From Kiritimatiellia bacterium (GTDB taxonomy: Bacteria > Verrucomicrobiota > Kiritimatiellia > CAIQIC01 > Lenti-01), in assembly GCA_017540905.1 (NCBI GenBank), contig JAFYAC010000102.1, positions 1 through 46,604 of the forward strand: 46,604 bases of DNA, in the 5' to 3' direction. Below are positions 16,196 to 24,814 of this stretch, piece by piece. Below the pieces are notes generated by a model. The model saw only the letters and a program-made list of their open reading frames with translations, had not been told where the DNA came from and made no database searches. Every line of letters begins with the position of its first letter. Position 1 is the stretch's first letter. The position numbers were made by a program, and so were the translations under genes.

Positions 16196-17217
16196 CGCAC
16201 CCTCATGATGAAGCACACCGCCAGGTACGGCGGCCGGTTCTCGTGTGCCGCGCCATTGCCGGCGGAGTCGGTGGTGGCGTCGTCGGGGGAGCCGCCCGTG
16301 CTGTTCTGCCACCAGTCGCCGCTCATCCAGCCCATCCAGGGGACCGGATGGTAGTCGCGGGTGCTGGCCGTCGTGTAGTCGTGGGTGTGCGAGGGGATCT
16401 GGGCGACCGTGAGGGCCACCGAGTTCGTGCCGCCGGTGTCCCCGACCTCGTAATGGAACTCGTCGTCGTCGCCGCCCGCCCCCACCGGGAAGCGGTCCGT
16501 CAGGTCCGGCGTCGTCATCCCGTTCACCGTCTGGCCGTTGCACAGCGCCCAGCCGTCCGGGGGGTTGTCCTTGTCCATCCACATCGCGATGCTCCCCACG
16601 GGCGGGATGCCGTCCCCCTCGAAGCGCGGGGCCTCGACCGTCCCCGACACGCCCGCCGGCGAGTCCGCGTCCGCCAGCTCCGCGCCGCCCTCGACCGCGA
16701 GCTCGCCGAACGACGCCCCCGCGACGAACTTCGCCGCGTCGGCCACCGCCACCGCATCGCCCGCCGAGAGCGCCCCCAGCACGGGGAACGCGAGCGGCGA
16801 CCGCCTCGCCCACCGCGCCAGCAGCGCCTGGGGCGCCGAGGTGAACTCCACGCGCGGCGCGATCGCCGCCCCGTGCCCCTCCACCTGCATTTCCAGGAAC
16901 CGCTGCGGCTCCGGCGGTTCCGCAAACGCCTCCATCAGTTCGTCCCCGCCCTCCAGCCACGCATGGAACGACCCGTCGGCCCCGCACCACACCTCCACGT
17001 CCTTGCTCCACGACGGATCGCCGCCCGCCGCGTCCGTGAACACCCGGATCGACGCCTGCTGCGCCCCCGTCAGCGGTCCCGACACCGGATCGCTCAGCAC
17101 CCCCTGGTACACCACCGCCCCCGGCACCGCCTCCTCCGCCGCCGTCTCTGCCCACGCCGCCGCCGCCGCGCACCCCGCCCACGCCCAAACCACCATCTTC
17201 TTCATCATCGTCTTCAT
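16192..17217 (-). CDS. Secreted fibre-like protein with phage-tail-collar domain (paralog 2)
   Basis: The 341-aa protein has a signal peptide (MVVWAWAGCAAAAAWAE) and the N-terminal module seen in its neighbours (VVYQGVLSDPVSGPLTGAQ, then APQALLARWA). The C-terminal collar domain shows PVGSIAMWMD, PPDGWALCNGQ, TPDLTDRFPVGAGG and IPSHTHDY, ending HENRPPYLAVCFIMRVR. It is probably an extracellular trimeric fibre, by analogy with collar proteins. The ATG at 17217 follows ACAGGTGA. The 3' end overlaps a perfect hairpin and is followed by a heptamer array, the same cassette layout as paralog 3. Binding partner or substrate unknown. Confidence 0.85.
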   Translation of the reverse strand: MKTMMKKMVVWAWAGCAAAAAWAETAAEEAVPGAVVYQGVLSDPVSGPLTGAQQASIRVFTDAAGGDPSWSKDVEVWCGADGSFHAWLEGGDELMEAFAEPPEPQRFLEMQVEGHGAAIAPRVEFTSAPQALLARWARRSPLAFPVLGALSAGDAVAVADAAKFVAGASFGELAVEGGAELADADSPAGVSGTVEAPRFEGDGIPPVGSIAMWMDKDNPPDGWALCNGQTVNGMTTPDLTDRFPVGAGGDDDEFHYEVGDTGGTNSVALTVAQIPSHTHDYTTASTRDYHPVPWMGWMSGDWWQNSTGGSPDDATTDSAGNGAAHENRPPYLAVCFIMRVR

Positions 17218-17277
17218 CGCTCACCTGTCCCGTTTCACGGCATCCCGTCTCTCGTCACTCGTTTGTTTCCACCGAAA

Positions 17278-17305
17278 CTTGTCACTCGTCACTTGTCACT
17301 TGTCA
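17278..17305. repeat. Heptamer array (four units) between collar paralogs 2 and 3
   Basis: Units CTTGTCA, CTCGTCA, CTTGTCA and CTTGTCA lie at 17278, 17285, 17292 and 17299. They are preceded by ccaccgaaa and followed by the hairpin, in the same order as at 16139-16195. Confidence 0.85.
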
Positions 17306-17307
17306 CT

Positions 17308-17334
17308 GTGAAATGGCGCCCCGCGCCATTTCAC
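17308..17334 (-). terminator. Hairpin overlapping the stop codon of collar paralog 3
   Basis: The 12-bp stem gtgaaatggcgc (17308-17319) with gcgccatttcac (17323-17334) is identical to that at 16169-16195, with a CCC loop. The TGA stop (17331-17333) lies in it. Confidence 0.5.
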
Positions 17335-18326
17335 CTCACCCTCATGATATACCGCACCGCATAATACGGCGGCCGGTTCTCGTGCGCCTCCCCGCCGCCC
17401 GTGGCGGAAGTCGTGGCGGTCGTCGCCGACTTCCAGACATGCCCGTCGTTGTTGTCGGCCAACGCCTTGCCGTCGGTCGTGCACGACGGATAGGAGTAGC
17501 CGTGGGTGTGCGGCGGCATCTGGGAGTACTCCAGCGTCACGCTCGAGGCGCCGCCCGTCTCGCCGACGTCGTGCCCGTCGCCGGCGCCCATGACGAACAA
17601 GCCGCTCAGGTCGGGCGTGCCGTTGTCCCCGTTGCATACGGCCCACCCGTCCGGAACGTCCTCCTGCGTCCACAACAGGATGCCGCCGACGGGGATCACC
17701 CCCTTCCCCTCGTTCGGCTTGCCGGGCGGAACCGTGACCGCGCCCGCCGCCTTCAAGGCGCCCAGCGACACCCCGCCCGCCGCCACGGTCAGGTTCGACA
17801 CCGCCGCGCCGTCCGCCGAAACCCTGCCGCGGAACTCCGCGTCGTCGGCGACGGACATCGTCGCGCCGGCCGCGAAACCGCCCTCGCCCCAGAGCGCGTA
17901 CTGCGCCAGGAACGCATACGGCGCCGTCGGCACCCGCAGCCTGGGCTTGAGCGTCCCCACCCCCTCCACCTCCAGCTCGAAGTAGCGCGCCGTCCCCTGG
18001 AACGCGTCGATCAGCTTCTCCTCCGCGGGGCTGCCGAGCTTCGAGCCGCCGTCGTCGAGCACCAGATTGAACATCCCGTCCCCCGTGCACGTCACCGGGA
18101 ACTCCCTTGCCCACACCAGCGTCCCCCCTTCCGGCGCGTCGTACAGCCGGAACGCCACGTGCTGGATGCCCATCAGCGGCTGCGGCGCCCCCTCCACCAC
18201 CCTCGCCAGCCGCGCCTGGAAATTCACCGTCCCCGGCACGATCCCCCCCACCTCCGCCGCGCACTCCCACGCCGCCGCCGCAACCAGCACCACCGCCGCA
18301 ACCGCGGCCCGAACACTCGCTCTCAT
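17331..18326 (-). CDS. Secreted fibre-like protein with phage-tail-collar domain (paralog 3)
   Basis: The 331-aa product starts at the ATG at 18326, which follows AGAGGTGA. The same frame is open further up into the heptamer array but lacks a start signal there. It has a signal peptide (MRASVRAAVAAVVLVAAAAW), the N-terminal module (NFQARLARVVEGAPQPLMG, then TAPYAFLAQYA), a short stalk, and a collar domain (PVGGILLWTQ, VPDGWAVCNGD, TPDLSGLFVMGAGDG, MPPHTHGY) ending ENRPPYYAVRYIMRVR. It is the first and shortest of the three tandem paralogs. The three share nearly the same last codons, so gene conversion or recombination between them is plausible. Confidence 0.85.
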   Translation of the reverse strand: MRASVRAAVAAVVLVAAAAWECAAEVGGIVPGTVNFQARLARVVEGAPQPLMGIQHVAFRLYDAPEGGTLVWAREFPVTCTGDGMFNLVLDDGGSKLGSPAEEKLIDAFQGTARYFELEVEGVGTLKPRLRVPTAPYAFLAQYALWGEGGFAAGATMSVADDAEFRGRVSADGAAVSNLTVAAGGVSLGALKAAGAVTVPPGKPNEGKGVIPVGGILLWTQEDVPDGWAVCNGDNGTPDLSGLFVMGAGDGHDVGETGGASSVTLEYSQMPPHTHGYSYPSCTTDGKALADNNDGHVWKSATTATTSATGGGEAHENRPPYYAVRYIMRVR

Positions 18327-18377
18327 TCTCTTCACCTCTTTCTCGAAACTCCCGCGCCCGCCGGGCGCGCACCGCAA

Positions 18378-18419
18378 CTTGTCACTTGTCACTTGTCACT
18401 TTTCACTCGTCACTCGTCA
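18378..18419. repeat. Heptamer array (six units) at end of the 588-aa gene
   Basis: CTTGTCA (three times), CTTTTCA and CTCGTCA (twice) run from 18378 to 18419. The TGA stop of the 588-aa gene (18403-18405) lies inside, and the last residues of that protein (LVTSDE) are encoded by the repeats. Confidence 0.85.
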
Positions 18420-20169
18420 CCAGCTCCCCCTCCACCACCTTCTCCAGCGCGAACGACCCCGCCACCCGGATTTCCTGCGCCCGCAGCCCCGCCAGCGTCT
18501 CCTCGTACGTCCCCTGCACCGCCCGCGCCCCATCCGCCGTCACGTCCCCGTCCCCCTCGTCCCCACCGTCCCCCTCGTCCCCGCTCCCGGCCACCCGCAG
18601 CGAGATTTTCCGCACCACGCCCCGCGACTCCACCGGCCCGTCGTAGGGCTGGAACTGCCCGTCCTTGTTGTCGAACAGCGGATGGTACCGGTGCAGGAAC
18701 GGATTCACCGGGTCGTCGTACGCCAACTCCACCGTACCCGAGAGCGCCCCCGCCAGCCCGTTCGTGCCGAGCGCCAGCGGCGCCATGCCCGGGAGCGTCG
18801 CCGAACTCGCGCGCCAGACGTTCGAGGCCCCGGCCGGCACCAGCTCCCGCCGCGCGTAGACGGCCAATCCGCCCTCCGCGGCGGCCGCCTCCGCGACCCA
18901 GGCCTCCTTGAGCAGCCGCACCGTCCCGTCGCCCCCCACGTGCACCACCAGGCGCAGCTCCGCCGGATGCCGCACCGGCAGCGCCTCCCCCGGACGGTAG
19001 CTCGGGCAGTCCACCGCCGTCAGCCGCGCCGATCCCGTCCAGAGTCCCGCCTGCGCGTGCACCTCCGCGGCGACCTCGTGGACCGACTGCGGGGCGGCCG
19101 CGCCGCTGCCGTAATCCGCCGACGCCTCCCGCACCGCGCGCACCGGCACGTCGATGGCGATTTTCCCCTCCGCGTCGCGCACCCGGAGCACCGACTGGTA
19201 CGAACTGTTCGTCACCGCCGACTCCTCCCGCCACTGCATGTCCTCCCGGTGGACCCCGAACGTCCCCGACCACGACTCGCCCGGCGCCAGCTCCAGCGTT
19301 TTCGCGGAAAACGCCTTCCACCCGCCCCCCTCCGCCAGATACAGCGGCACCGCGCCCGCCACCTGCTCCTCCCCCTGCGGGGCCTCCTCCGACGCCGCCA
19401 GCCGCAGCTCCACCTTCCGCGACCGCGTCCCCGAGAGATTCGCCACCGACAGCACCATCTTCGCGCGCGTCCCCCCGAAATCCAGCCCGCTTCCGTTCCC
19501 CGCCGCCACCGCCAGCGGCCCCGCGTACGCGCTCGCCCCGTTGCACCGCACCCACGCCGCCTCCCCGGACGACCACTTCTGCGCCGACGGCCTGGCCACC
19601 ACCCGCTCGCTACCGTCCGCGGCGATCTGCCACGCATGGTTGTCGTACCCCTTCGACAGATCCACCGCCGAGTCCGCCTCGAACCACTCCTCGAACGACA
19701 CCCCCTTCTCCCCGATTGCGCCCCCCACCAGATTCAGCGCATTCGGGTACCACTCCACCCTCGGCAGCCGCGCCTTCCCCTTGATGGCGACCGCCTTCGC
19801 CTCCGTCCCCTCCTTCACCTTCACCAGATAGCACTGCCCGCCCGAGAACTCCCCGAGCGTCGAGAGCGCCCCCAGCTCCTCCCCCGGATACCACACCTTC
19901 CAGTGCGGATCCCTTGCGAGCGGCGTCCCCTCGTCCACGACGAACTCCGCCGACGCAAACCGCTTGTCCCACCGCCATATCCCCTCCACGTTCCCCGCCC
20001 CGACCACCTCCACCAACTTTTCCAGCGCCCCCTTCTCCGGCTCCACCTGCAAATGGACCGCATTCCACCCCCCGTGCACCTCCACCTCCTGCACCACCCA
20101 CTGCGCGCGCGCCCCCGCGCACGCCGCCACCAGCGCCGCCAGCCACAGACCGAAAATACGTCCGTTCAT
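18403..20169 (-). CDS. Secreted protein of unknown function heading the surface locus (588 aa)
   Basis: No named domain is recognised. A signal peptide (MNGRIFGLWLAALVAACAGARA) precedes QWVVQEVEVHGGWNAVHLQV. A motif-rich N-terminal part follows (WRWDKRFASAEFV, PHWKVWYPGEELGALSTL, GGQCYLVKV). I recall similar GWNAV-type proteins beside large LamG proteins in PVC genomes, without checking. A Gly/Asp/Glu stretch (GDEGDGGDEGDGD) lies near the C-terminus. The start at 20169 is chosen for the signal peptide; an ATG at 20184 adds five residues and is an alternative. A promoter lies just upstream, so this gene probably leads the minus-strand locus. The C-terminus runs into the heptamer array. Confidence 0.75.
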   Translation of the reverse strand: MNGRIFGLWLAALVAACAGARAQWVVQEVEVHGGWNAVHLQVEPEKGALEKLVEVVGAGNVEGIWRWDKRFASAEFVVDEGTPLARDPHWKVWYPGEELGALSTLGEFSGGQCYLVKVKEGTEAKAVAIKGKARLPRVEWYPNALNLVGGAIGEKGVSFEEWFEADSAVDLSKGYDNHAWQIAADGSERVVARPSAQKWSSGEAAWVRCNGASAYAGPLAVAAGNGSGLDFGGTRAKMVLSVANLSGTRSRKVELRLAASEEAPQGEEQVAGAVPLYLAEGGGWKAFSAKTLELAPGESWSGTFGVHREDMQWREESAVTNSSYQSVLRVRDAEGKIAIDVPVRAVREASADYGSGAAAPQSVHEVAAEVHAQAGLWTGSARLTAVDCPSYRPGEALPVRHPAELRLVVHVGGDGTVRLLKEAWVAEAAAAEGGLAVYARRELVPAGASNVWRASSATLPGMAPLALGTNGLAGALSGTVELAYDDPVNPFLHRYHPLFDNKDGQFQPYDGPVESRGVVRKISLRVAGSGDEGDGGDEGDGDVTADGARAVQGTYEETLAGLRAQEIRVAGSFALEKVVEGELVTSDE

Positions 20170-20203
20170 CTTTTCCGTTCCCATGTTATGTGTGATGTTG
20201 CGT

Positions 20204-20234
20204 ATCATACTCCCCCGCCCCCCGCCCCCCGCAA
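20204..20234 (-). promoter_or_regulatory. Probable promoter of the surface-protein locus
   Basis: Minus-strand TTGCGG (20229-20234) and TATGAT (20204-20209) are separated by 19 nt of G-rich sequence. TATGAT is also the -10 of the porin-like gene at 46 kb. The predicted leader before the ATG at 20184 or 20169 is 13-28 nt. Confidence 0.45.
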
Positions 20235-20320
20235 GTCCATTTTCGGTCCCCAACCCCCGTGGAGAGTGCACCGGGTCGCGCTTCCGCGCGACCATGTTGG
20301 GGAAAAACGTCTGGAAAGCT

Positions 20321-20759
20321 GGTTCTTCGGGGATTAAAGTGGAACCACCCATGGAATCCCACGAATGCAAGGAGCAAGAAGGGCGACAGCCCCCCCCTCC
20401 GAGAGGGGGGTGGCGCGGCCATGAATGGAATGCGGATGCATGGCAAAAGACAAGCGGCTGGGGCCGCGACGGGGGGAGTACTGCGGTCGGCCGTCGCGGC
20501 AATCACGACTTCATACCGGCAAGAAACGAAACAATCCCTCTGCGGATGGACCATGCGGAAGCCTGCATCGACGGCCCCGCGCAGTACTCCCCCCGCCGCC
20601 CTTTCCTTCCGCTCCACACTTGCAATCCACAAGCCATCTTCTTCCGGGCGGCCCCCCCCTCTCGGAGGGGGGCGAATGCTTGCGCGCACCCCATGCCCTG
20701 AATGCGGCCCCCATCGTCACAACCCCATCGTCACAATCCACTACAATCCCCGAAGAACC
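20321..20759. repeat. Fold-back element, copy A, with outer inverted repeats
   Basis: The outer inverted repeats lie at 20321-20343 and 20737-20759 (21 of 23 bp match, core ttcttcggggatt). Inside are two hairpin tips, cctccgagaggggg near 20390-20410 and ccctctcggagggg near 20652-20672. Two inward cores are ggggggagtactgcgg (20471-20486) and cgcagtactccccccg (20580-20595). The core and tips recur in copies B and C. It fills most of the 20.2-20.9 kb gap; a small aaccgctttagagcggtt hairpin (20771-20788) follows. No credible gene is present. Confidence 0.8.
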
Positions 20760-20931
20760 CCTATTTCTTGAACCGCTTTAGAGCGGTTTCAAATCCGGTG
20801 TGGCTTCAAGCCGTTGTCTCACCCGCCATTTTGCGAAGAAGCGCCTCCCTCCCCGTGAAGAACGCAAACGTCTGGGAATCTTCGGAAGGACTTGAACCGC
20901 CCCAGTGAAAAGGAAGCGGCTGGCGTATGCA

Positions 20932-23900
20932 TCAGGGGAGCGGCCAAACGGCGATGGCGAAGAAGGGGTGGCCGGGGGAGAAGGGCTGCCAGCCGGACGG
21001 GTCGGTCATCGACGGGCGGCCGAGCGGGACGTAGCGGTAGCCCAGGGTTCCGAGGTTGGCATTGGACGGGGTCCAGGCGAAGACGGGCACGGCGCCGTCC
21101 GTGCGGATGTCCGCCCGGAGGTGGCTCTCCGGGTCGGTGGGGTCGCTGCCCAGAAGGTACTCCTGCCAGGCGGGGAAGGTGTCGCCGTCGGTGTCGGACC
21201 GGGCCAGGGTTTCGTATCCGCCGGGCGTGGCCGCCTGACCGGGATAGTGGCGGTCGAGCCAAGCATACGGCACGGGGACGCCTTCGATCCGCACGGCCTG
21301 TTCGTCGGGAATCCAGCGGACATTGGACAGCCAGGCGCCGGATTGGGAAACGTAGCCGGGGCCGTAGTCGCGGGTGGGGTCGGCGATGTCCAGGATCCAA
21401 GTGAAGGTGGTGGTGCCGGCGGACTCAACTTCCTGGGTGACGGTTCCGGTGAACGTTTGGGTGCCGTTGTAAGCGTATTGCCACTGTTGCTTGCCGTCGA
21501 TTGCGAACGCGAAGGTGTTCTGCCAGGTCCAGCTGTTGAAGGCGTAGGTGAAGATGAATGTGCCTTTGCCGGTCACGGTGGCTTGGAGGGTGGCCTGGTA
21601 GGCGTCGGCCATGAGGCCGCCGGAACGGAGGGTGGCGGGCGAGGAATCGTCTTCGCGCCATGTGCCGGTGCCGGTGGTGCTCCAGGCGACGCCCTGGGTG
21701 CCGAGGATGTCGGCGATGGTCTTGTAGCTGCCGACGAAGATGGGGCTGGAGAGGCCGGTGGCGGAGTCGGGCCAGACGGCGGCGTGGAGGACGGCGGAGG
21801 CGTCGGAGATGGTGATGGGGCCGGTGTAGCGGGTGCCGTTGGCGGGAGTGGGCGGGGTGCCATCGAGAGTGTAGTAGAGCGTGCCGCCGGAGTTGGGATT
21901 GGCGAGGGCGACCTGGAGGGGAAAGGCGTCGACGAGGGGGCCGGCGGGCGTGGCGGTCGGCGGCAACGGGAGGGTTTCGCCCAGGACGGAGGCGAAGCCG
22001 GCGGCGAGGGAGTCCGCGGTGTCGAGGTAGCGCACGGTGCCGACGGCGAAGTCGGAGTCGTTGCGGGCGACGCCCTTGCCGATGGCGGTGGCGGGGGCGC
22101 CGGGGCGGGCGAAGAAGAGGGTCGGATAGTAGATGCTGCCGGAATCGCCGTGGGAACGGTAGAGTTGGATGAACCACGAGTAGGCGGCGTCGGTGTCGTT
22201 GTTGCAGGAGGAGTCGGCGGTGACGAGGTAGATGCCGTTGGCTTGCGCCCATGCGAGGAAGGCGGGGGATTCGGCGACGGGATAGAAGCGCTTGGACCAT
22301 CCGCATCCGGCGCGGTCGGCGAGAAGCACGGCGATGAGGCGGCCGTCGCGGGCGGCGGCGGCTTTGACGGCGTCGACGTCGGTGGTCCATTCGCCGGGGC
22401 CGACGGGGTGCGATTCGCGGTAGAGGCCGGCGGTTTCGGCGCTGGGACCCTTGCCGTCTTCGACGAAGATGGCACGGACGCGGGTGGTAGCGGTCAGGAG
22501 GATGGGGCCGGTGTAGACGAGGCCGGTGTCGGCGGAGGGAGCGGTGCCATCGAGGGTGTAGTAGATGGTTCCGGCGGCGCCTGCGGGGGGCGAGAGGGTC
22601 ACGGAAAGGGTGCGCGGGAAGGTGATGGCGGTGGCCGGGTCGGTGGTGGTGGCCGGGGAGAGGACGGGCGGCTGCGAGGGGACGGAGAAGGATACGGCGT
22701 CAAGCCAGGCGCCGTTGAAGCCGTCGTAGCGGCCGCCTTGCTTGAAGACGAATTTGACGGCGTGGGTGCCCTCGGGGATGGTGACGCATGCGAGGTGCCA
22801 GTCGTCGTCGGTCACGTTGCGCGAGTCCGCGAACTGCGCGGTGCCGTCCACGAGGACGGAGAAGGTGCCGGTGTAGGTGCGGATCTTGTAGCGGAAGCTC
22901 ATGGCGGCGGGGCCTTCGACGGTGGTGGAGAGCCAGGCGGCGTCGGAGTAAAAGGAGCCGTCGTCGGTGCTGCGCACGGCGTCGGTGCCGTCCCAGGTGT
23001 CGTCGGCGACGAAGGTCCACGGGCAGTCGGGGTTCGTCGTCCAGGCGAGCTGGGGCGCGTCGAGGCCTTCGCCGAGGTCGCTGAGGGAGTAGGTGGCCTC
23101 GAAGGGGAAGCCGAGGACGCCGTCGGTGACGGCGGCGGCGCGTATGGTGGTGGTGCGGGTGAGGACGATGGGTCCGTCGTAGAGCGGCGAGGAAAGGGTG
23201 GGCTCGGAGCCGTCGAGCGTGTAGCGGACGGGGAGGCCGGTGCGGCCCGGGGTCAGCGTGACGGTCAGGCTGCCGGTGAAGACCGTCCCGCCGGCGGGCG
23301 AGAAGAAGACGTCGTAGGAGAGCGGGATCTTGCGGTCGCGCCAGGCGGAGGCCCAGACGGCGGTCTGGCGGAGGACGCGGGTGTTGTCGTTGGAGGCGGC
23401 GGTGCCGACGGGGACGCCCGCGTGGGTGAAGTCGGGTGAGGAGAAGCAGGGGACGGGTTTGTAGTCGGTGTAGGTGCCGTCGGTGTAGTAGCCCATGATG
23501 GTGTGGTAGCGGACGTTGTCGGTGCCGGTGAAGTGGTAGCCGGAGGAGTAGGTGAAGGACTGCGGGCCGGGGTCGGCGTCCTGGGTGTTGGAGTGGCCGC
23601 AGCCGAGGTTGTGGCCGGTTTCGTGGGTCATCGTGTCGGAGATGGCGACGGAGCGGATGAGGCAGGCGTTGTAGGGGGATTCGGAGAAATTCGCGGCGGC
23701 CGAGGCGGTGGTGGCCTCCAGCGAGTAGCCCAAGCCGGTGGTGCCGTAGGCGGAGCCGTTGTCGATCATGACCGACACCACGTCCGCCCCCACGGCGTCG
23801 CGGTTCAGGCGGAGATCGGACCATACGCCGGTGCCGTAGCGGGCGGCATCCAGTGCGGAGTTGACATCGGTTTGCGTGTCATCGACACCCATGACGCCGA

Positions 23901-24603
23901 CGAGGCGGAAGCGGAAGACTTCGTCCAGCTTCGTGTTGGCCAACGCCGCGTTCATGCGCTGGACCGCGGTCTCGGCGAAGTTCGTCATCCCGCCGTTGCG
24001 GGCGACCCACGCCTGGGCGCCCTTCTCGTAGGCGATCAGGATGTCCACCAGCTGGTCGCTCTGGTCTCCTTTCGCCGCTTTGCGCGGCGACCGGGTGTCA
24101 GGTGGCGGGCGGCGCGGTTCGGGTTCGTCCGTCGGTGCGGCGGCCGGGTCGCGCTCTTCGACGACGGTCCCTTCCGCAGACCGGAACACGCGCACGACGT
24201 TGCCGCCGGGAAGGCCGGACACCGTCGCGGTCAACCCGTCGCGGTCGGAGATGACGACGGCCGTGCGGGTTCCGGCGTTCGGGCCGTCCGTGAGGGATGC
24301 GGTGAATACGCGTCCCGCGGAAAGCGGCGCCGGCATGGCCTCGTCGAGACGCAGGGCGATGCGCGTGCCGTCGAAGAGGAGCAGCGTGACCACATCGCCG
24401 GGGACGAGCTCCGGCACCGGGGAGGGATTGCCGGGCAGGACGTCGCGCCGCACGAGCCCGGTTTCCCCTGCGGCGGCGGCGGAGCGGGCACTCGGCGCGC
24501 TCCCCGATCCGCGGAGGTCGACCGTCCACGACGCGGCCTGTGCGGCCATGGCGGAAAGCAATGCCACGGCGGCACCCCGCAAAAAGGAATGTATCGCGTT
24601 CAT
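20932..24603 (-). CDS. Secreted reprolysin-like zinc metalloprotease with Fn3/chitobiase-type repeats
   Basis: The 1223-aa protein has a signal peptide (MNAIHSFLRGAAVALLSAMA). A metzincin catalytic domain (about residues 180-420) carries HETGHNLGCGH (zinc ligands His327, His331, His337; catalytic Glu328) and the Met-turn TIMGY (Met370). Three Fn3-associated/chitobiase-type repeats follow, marked YTLDGSEPT, YTLDGTAPS and YTLDGTPPT. A thioredoxin-like segment sits before the third, with an AGCGWSK motif that has only one Cys. The C-terminus has a DGDTFPAWQEYLLGSDP motif. The enzyme is probably exported to degrade extracellular protein or glycoprotein. The start is the ATG at 24603, 7 nt after a -10 hexamer; it stands alone as a transcription unit. 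Confidence 0.88.
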   Translation of the reverse strand: MNAIHSFLRGAAVALLSAMAAQAASWTVDLRGSGSAPSARSAAAAGETGLVRRDVLPGNPSPVPELVPGDVVTLLLFDGTRIALRLDEAMPAPLSAGRVFTASLTDGPNAGTRTAVVISDRDGLTATVSGLPGGNVVRVFRSAEGTVVEERDPAAAPTDEPEPRRPPPDTRSPRKAAKGDQSDQLVDILIAYEKGAQAWVARNGGMTNFAETAVQRMNAALANTKLDEVFRFRLVGVMGVDDTQTDVNSALDAARYGTGVWSDLRLNRDAVGADVVSVMIDNGSAYGTTGLGYSLEATTASAAANFSESPYNACLIRSVAISDTMTHETGHNLGCGHSNTQDADPGPQSFTYSSGYHFTGTDNVRYHTIMGYYTDGTYTDYKPVPCFSSPDFTHAGVPVGTAASNDNTRVLRQTAVWASAWRDRKIPLSYDVFFSPAGGTVFTGSLTVTLTPGRTGLPVRYTLDGSEPTLSSPLYDGPIVLTRTTTIRAAAVTDGVLGFPFEATYSLSDLGEGLDAPQLAWTTNPDCPWTFVADDTWDGTDAVRSTDDGSFYSDAAWLSTTVEGPAAMSFRYKIRTYTGTFSVLVDGTAQFADSRNVTDDDWHLACVTIPEGTHAVKFVFKQGGRYDGFNGAWLDAVSFSVPSQPPVLSPATTTDPATAITFPRTLSVTLSPPAGAAGTIYYTLDGTAPSADTGLVYTGPILLTATTRVRAIFVEDGKGPSAETAGLYRESHPVGPGEWTTDVDAVKAAAARDGRLIAVLLADRAGCGWSKRFYPVAESPAFLAWAQANGIYLVTADSSCNNDTDAAYSWFIQLYRSHGDSGSIYYPTLFFARPGAPATAIGKGVARNDSDFAVGTVRYLDTADSLAAGFASVLGETLPLPPTATPAGPLVDAFPLQVALANPNSGGTLYYTLDGTPPTPANGTRYTGPITISDASAVLHAAVWPDSATGLSSPIFVGSYKTIADILGTQGVAWSTTGTGTWREDDSSPATLRSGGLMADAYQATLQATVTGKGTFIFTYAFNSWTWQNTFAFAIDGKQQWQYAYNGTQTFTGTVTQEVESAGTTTFTWILDIADPTRDYGPGYVSQSGAWLSNVRWIPDEQAVRIEGVPVPYAWLDRHYPGQAATPGGYETLARSDTDGDTFPAWQEYLLGSDPTDPESHLRADIRTDGAVPVFAWTPSNANLGTLGYRYVPLGRPSMTDPSGWQPFSPGHPFFAIAVWPLP

Positions 24604-24610
24604 GGCGAAA

Positions 24611-24640
24611 AGACTATCGTGTGGGGAGGGCCGTGGGCAA
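24611..24640 (-). promoter_or_regulatory. Leaderless-type promoter of the metalloprotease
   Basis: Minus-strand TTGCCC (24635-24640), 18 nt, TAGTCT (24611-24616), then exactly 7 nt to the ATG at 24603. No Shine-Dalgarno is present. Confidence 0.5.
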
Positions 24641-24814
24641 CCCTTTTTGCGTTTTCCCCGGTTCCCGTGTGTGGGGGAAAAATGTGAGGGTGACTTTGCC
24701 CAAGACGACCGGAAACGCCTCTGTTTGCCGTCATCGGAGGTCACAAGTGGTATGTCTATCATTTCATGGACATATCGATTGTGGCTATTCGCGACAATGG
24801 AGAGCGAAGCCCAT

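Noticed and set aside
15042-18326. Prophage tail module
   Set aside because: The collar-domain proteins carry signal peptides and there are no other phage structural, packaging or lysis genes.
6276-18419. CRISPR array
   Set aside because: The heptamers are directly adjacent without spacers and no cas genes are present.
20868-20910. Possible tRNA 3' half (ggttcaagtcc on the minus strand)
   Set aside because: The T stem has a mismatch, and no acceptor partner or anticodon arm can be drawn; at most a decayed fragment.
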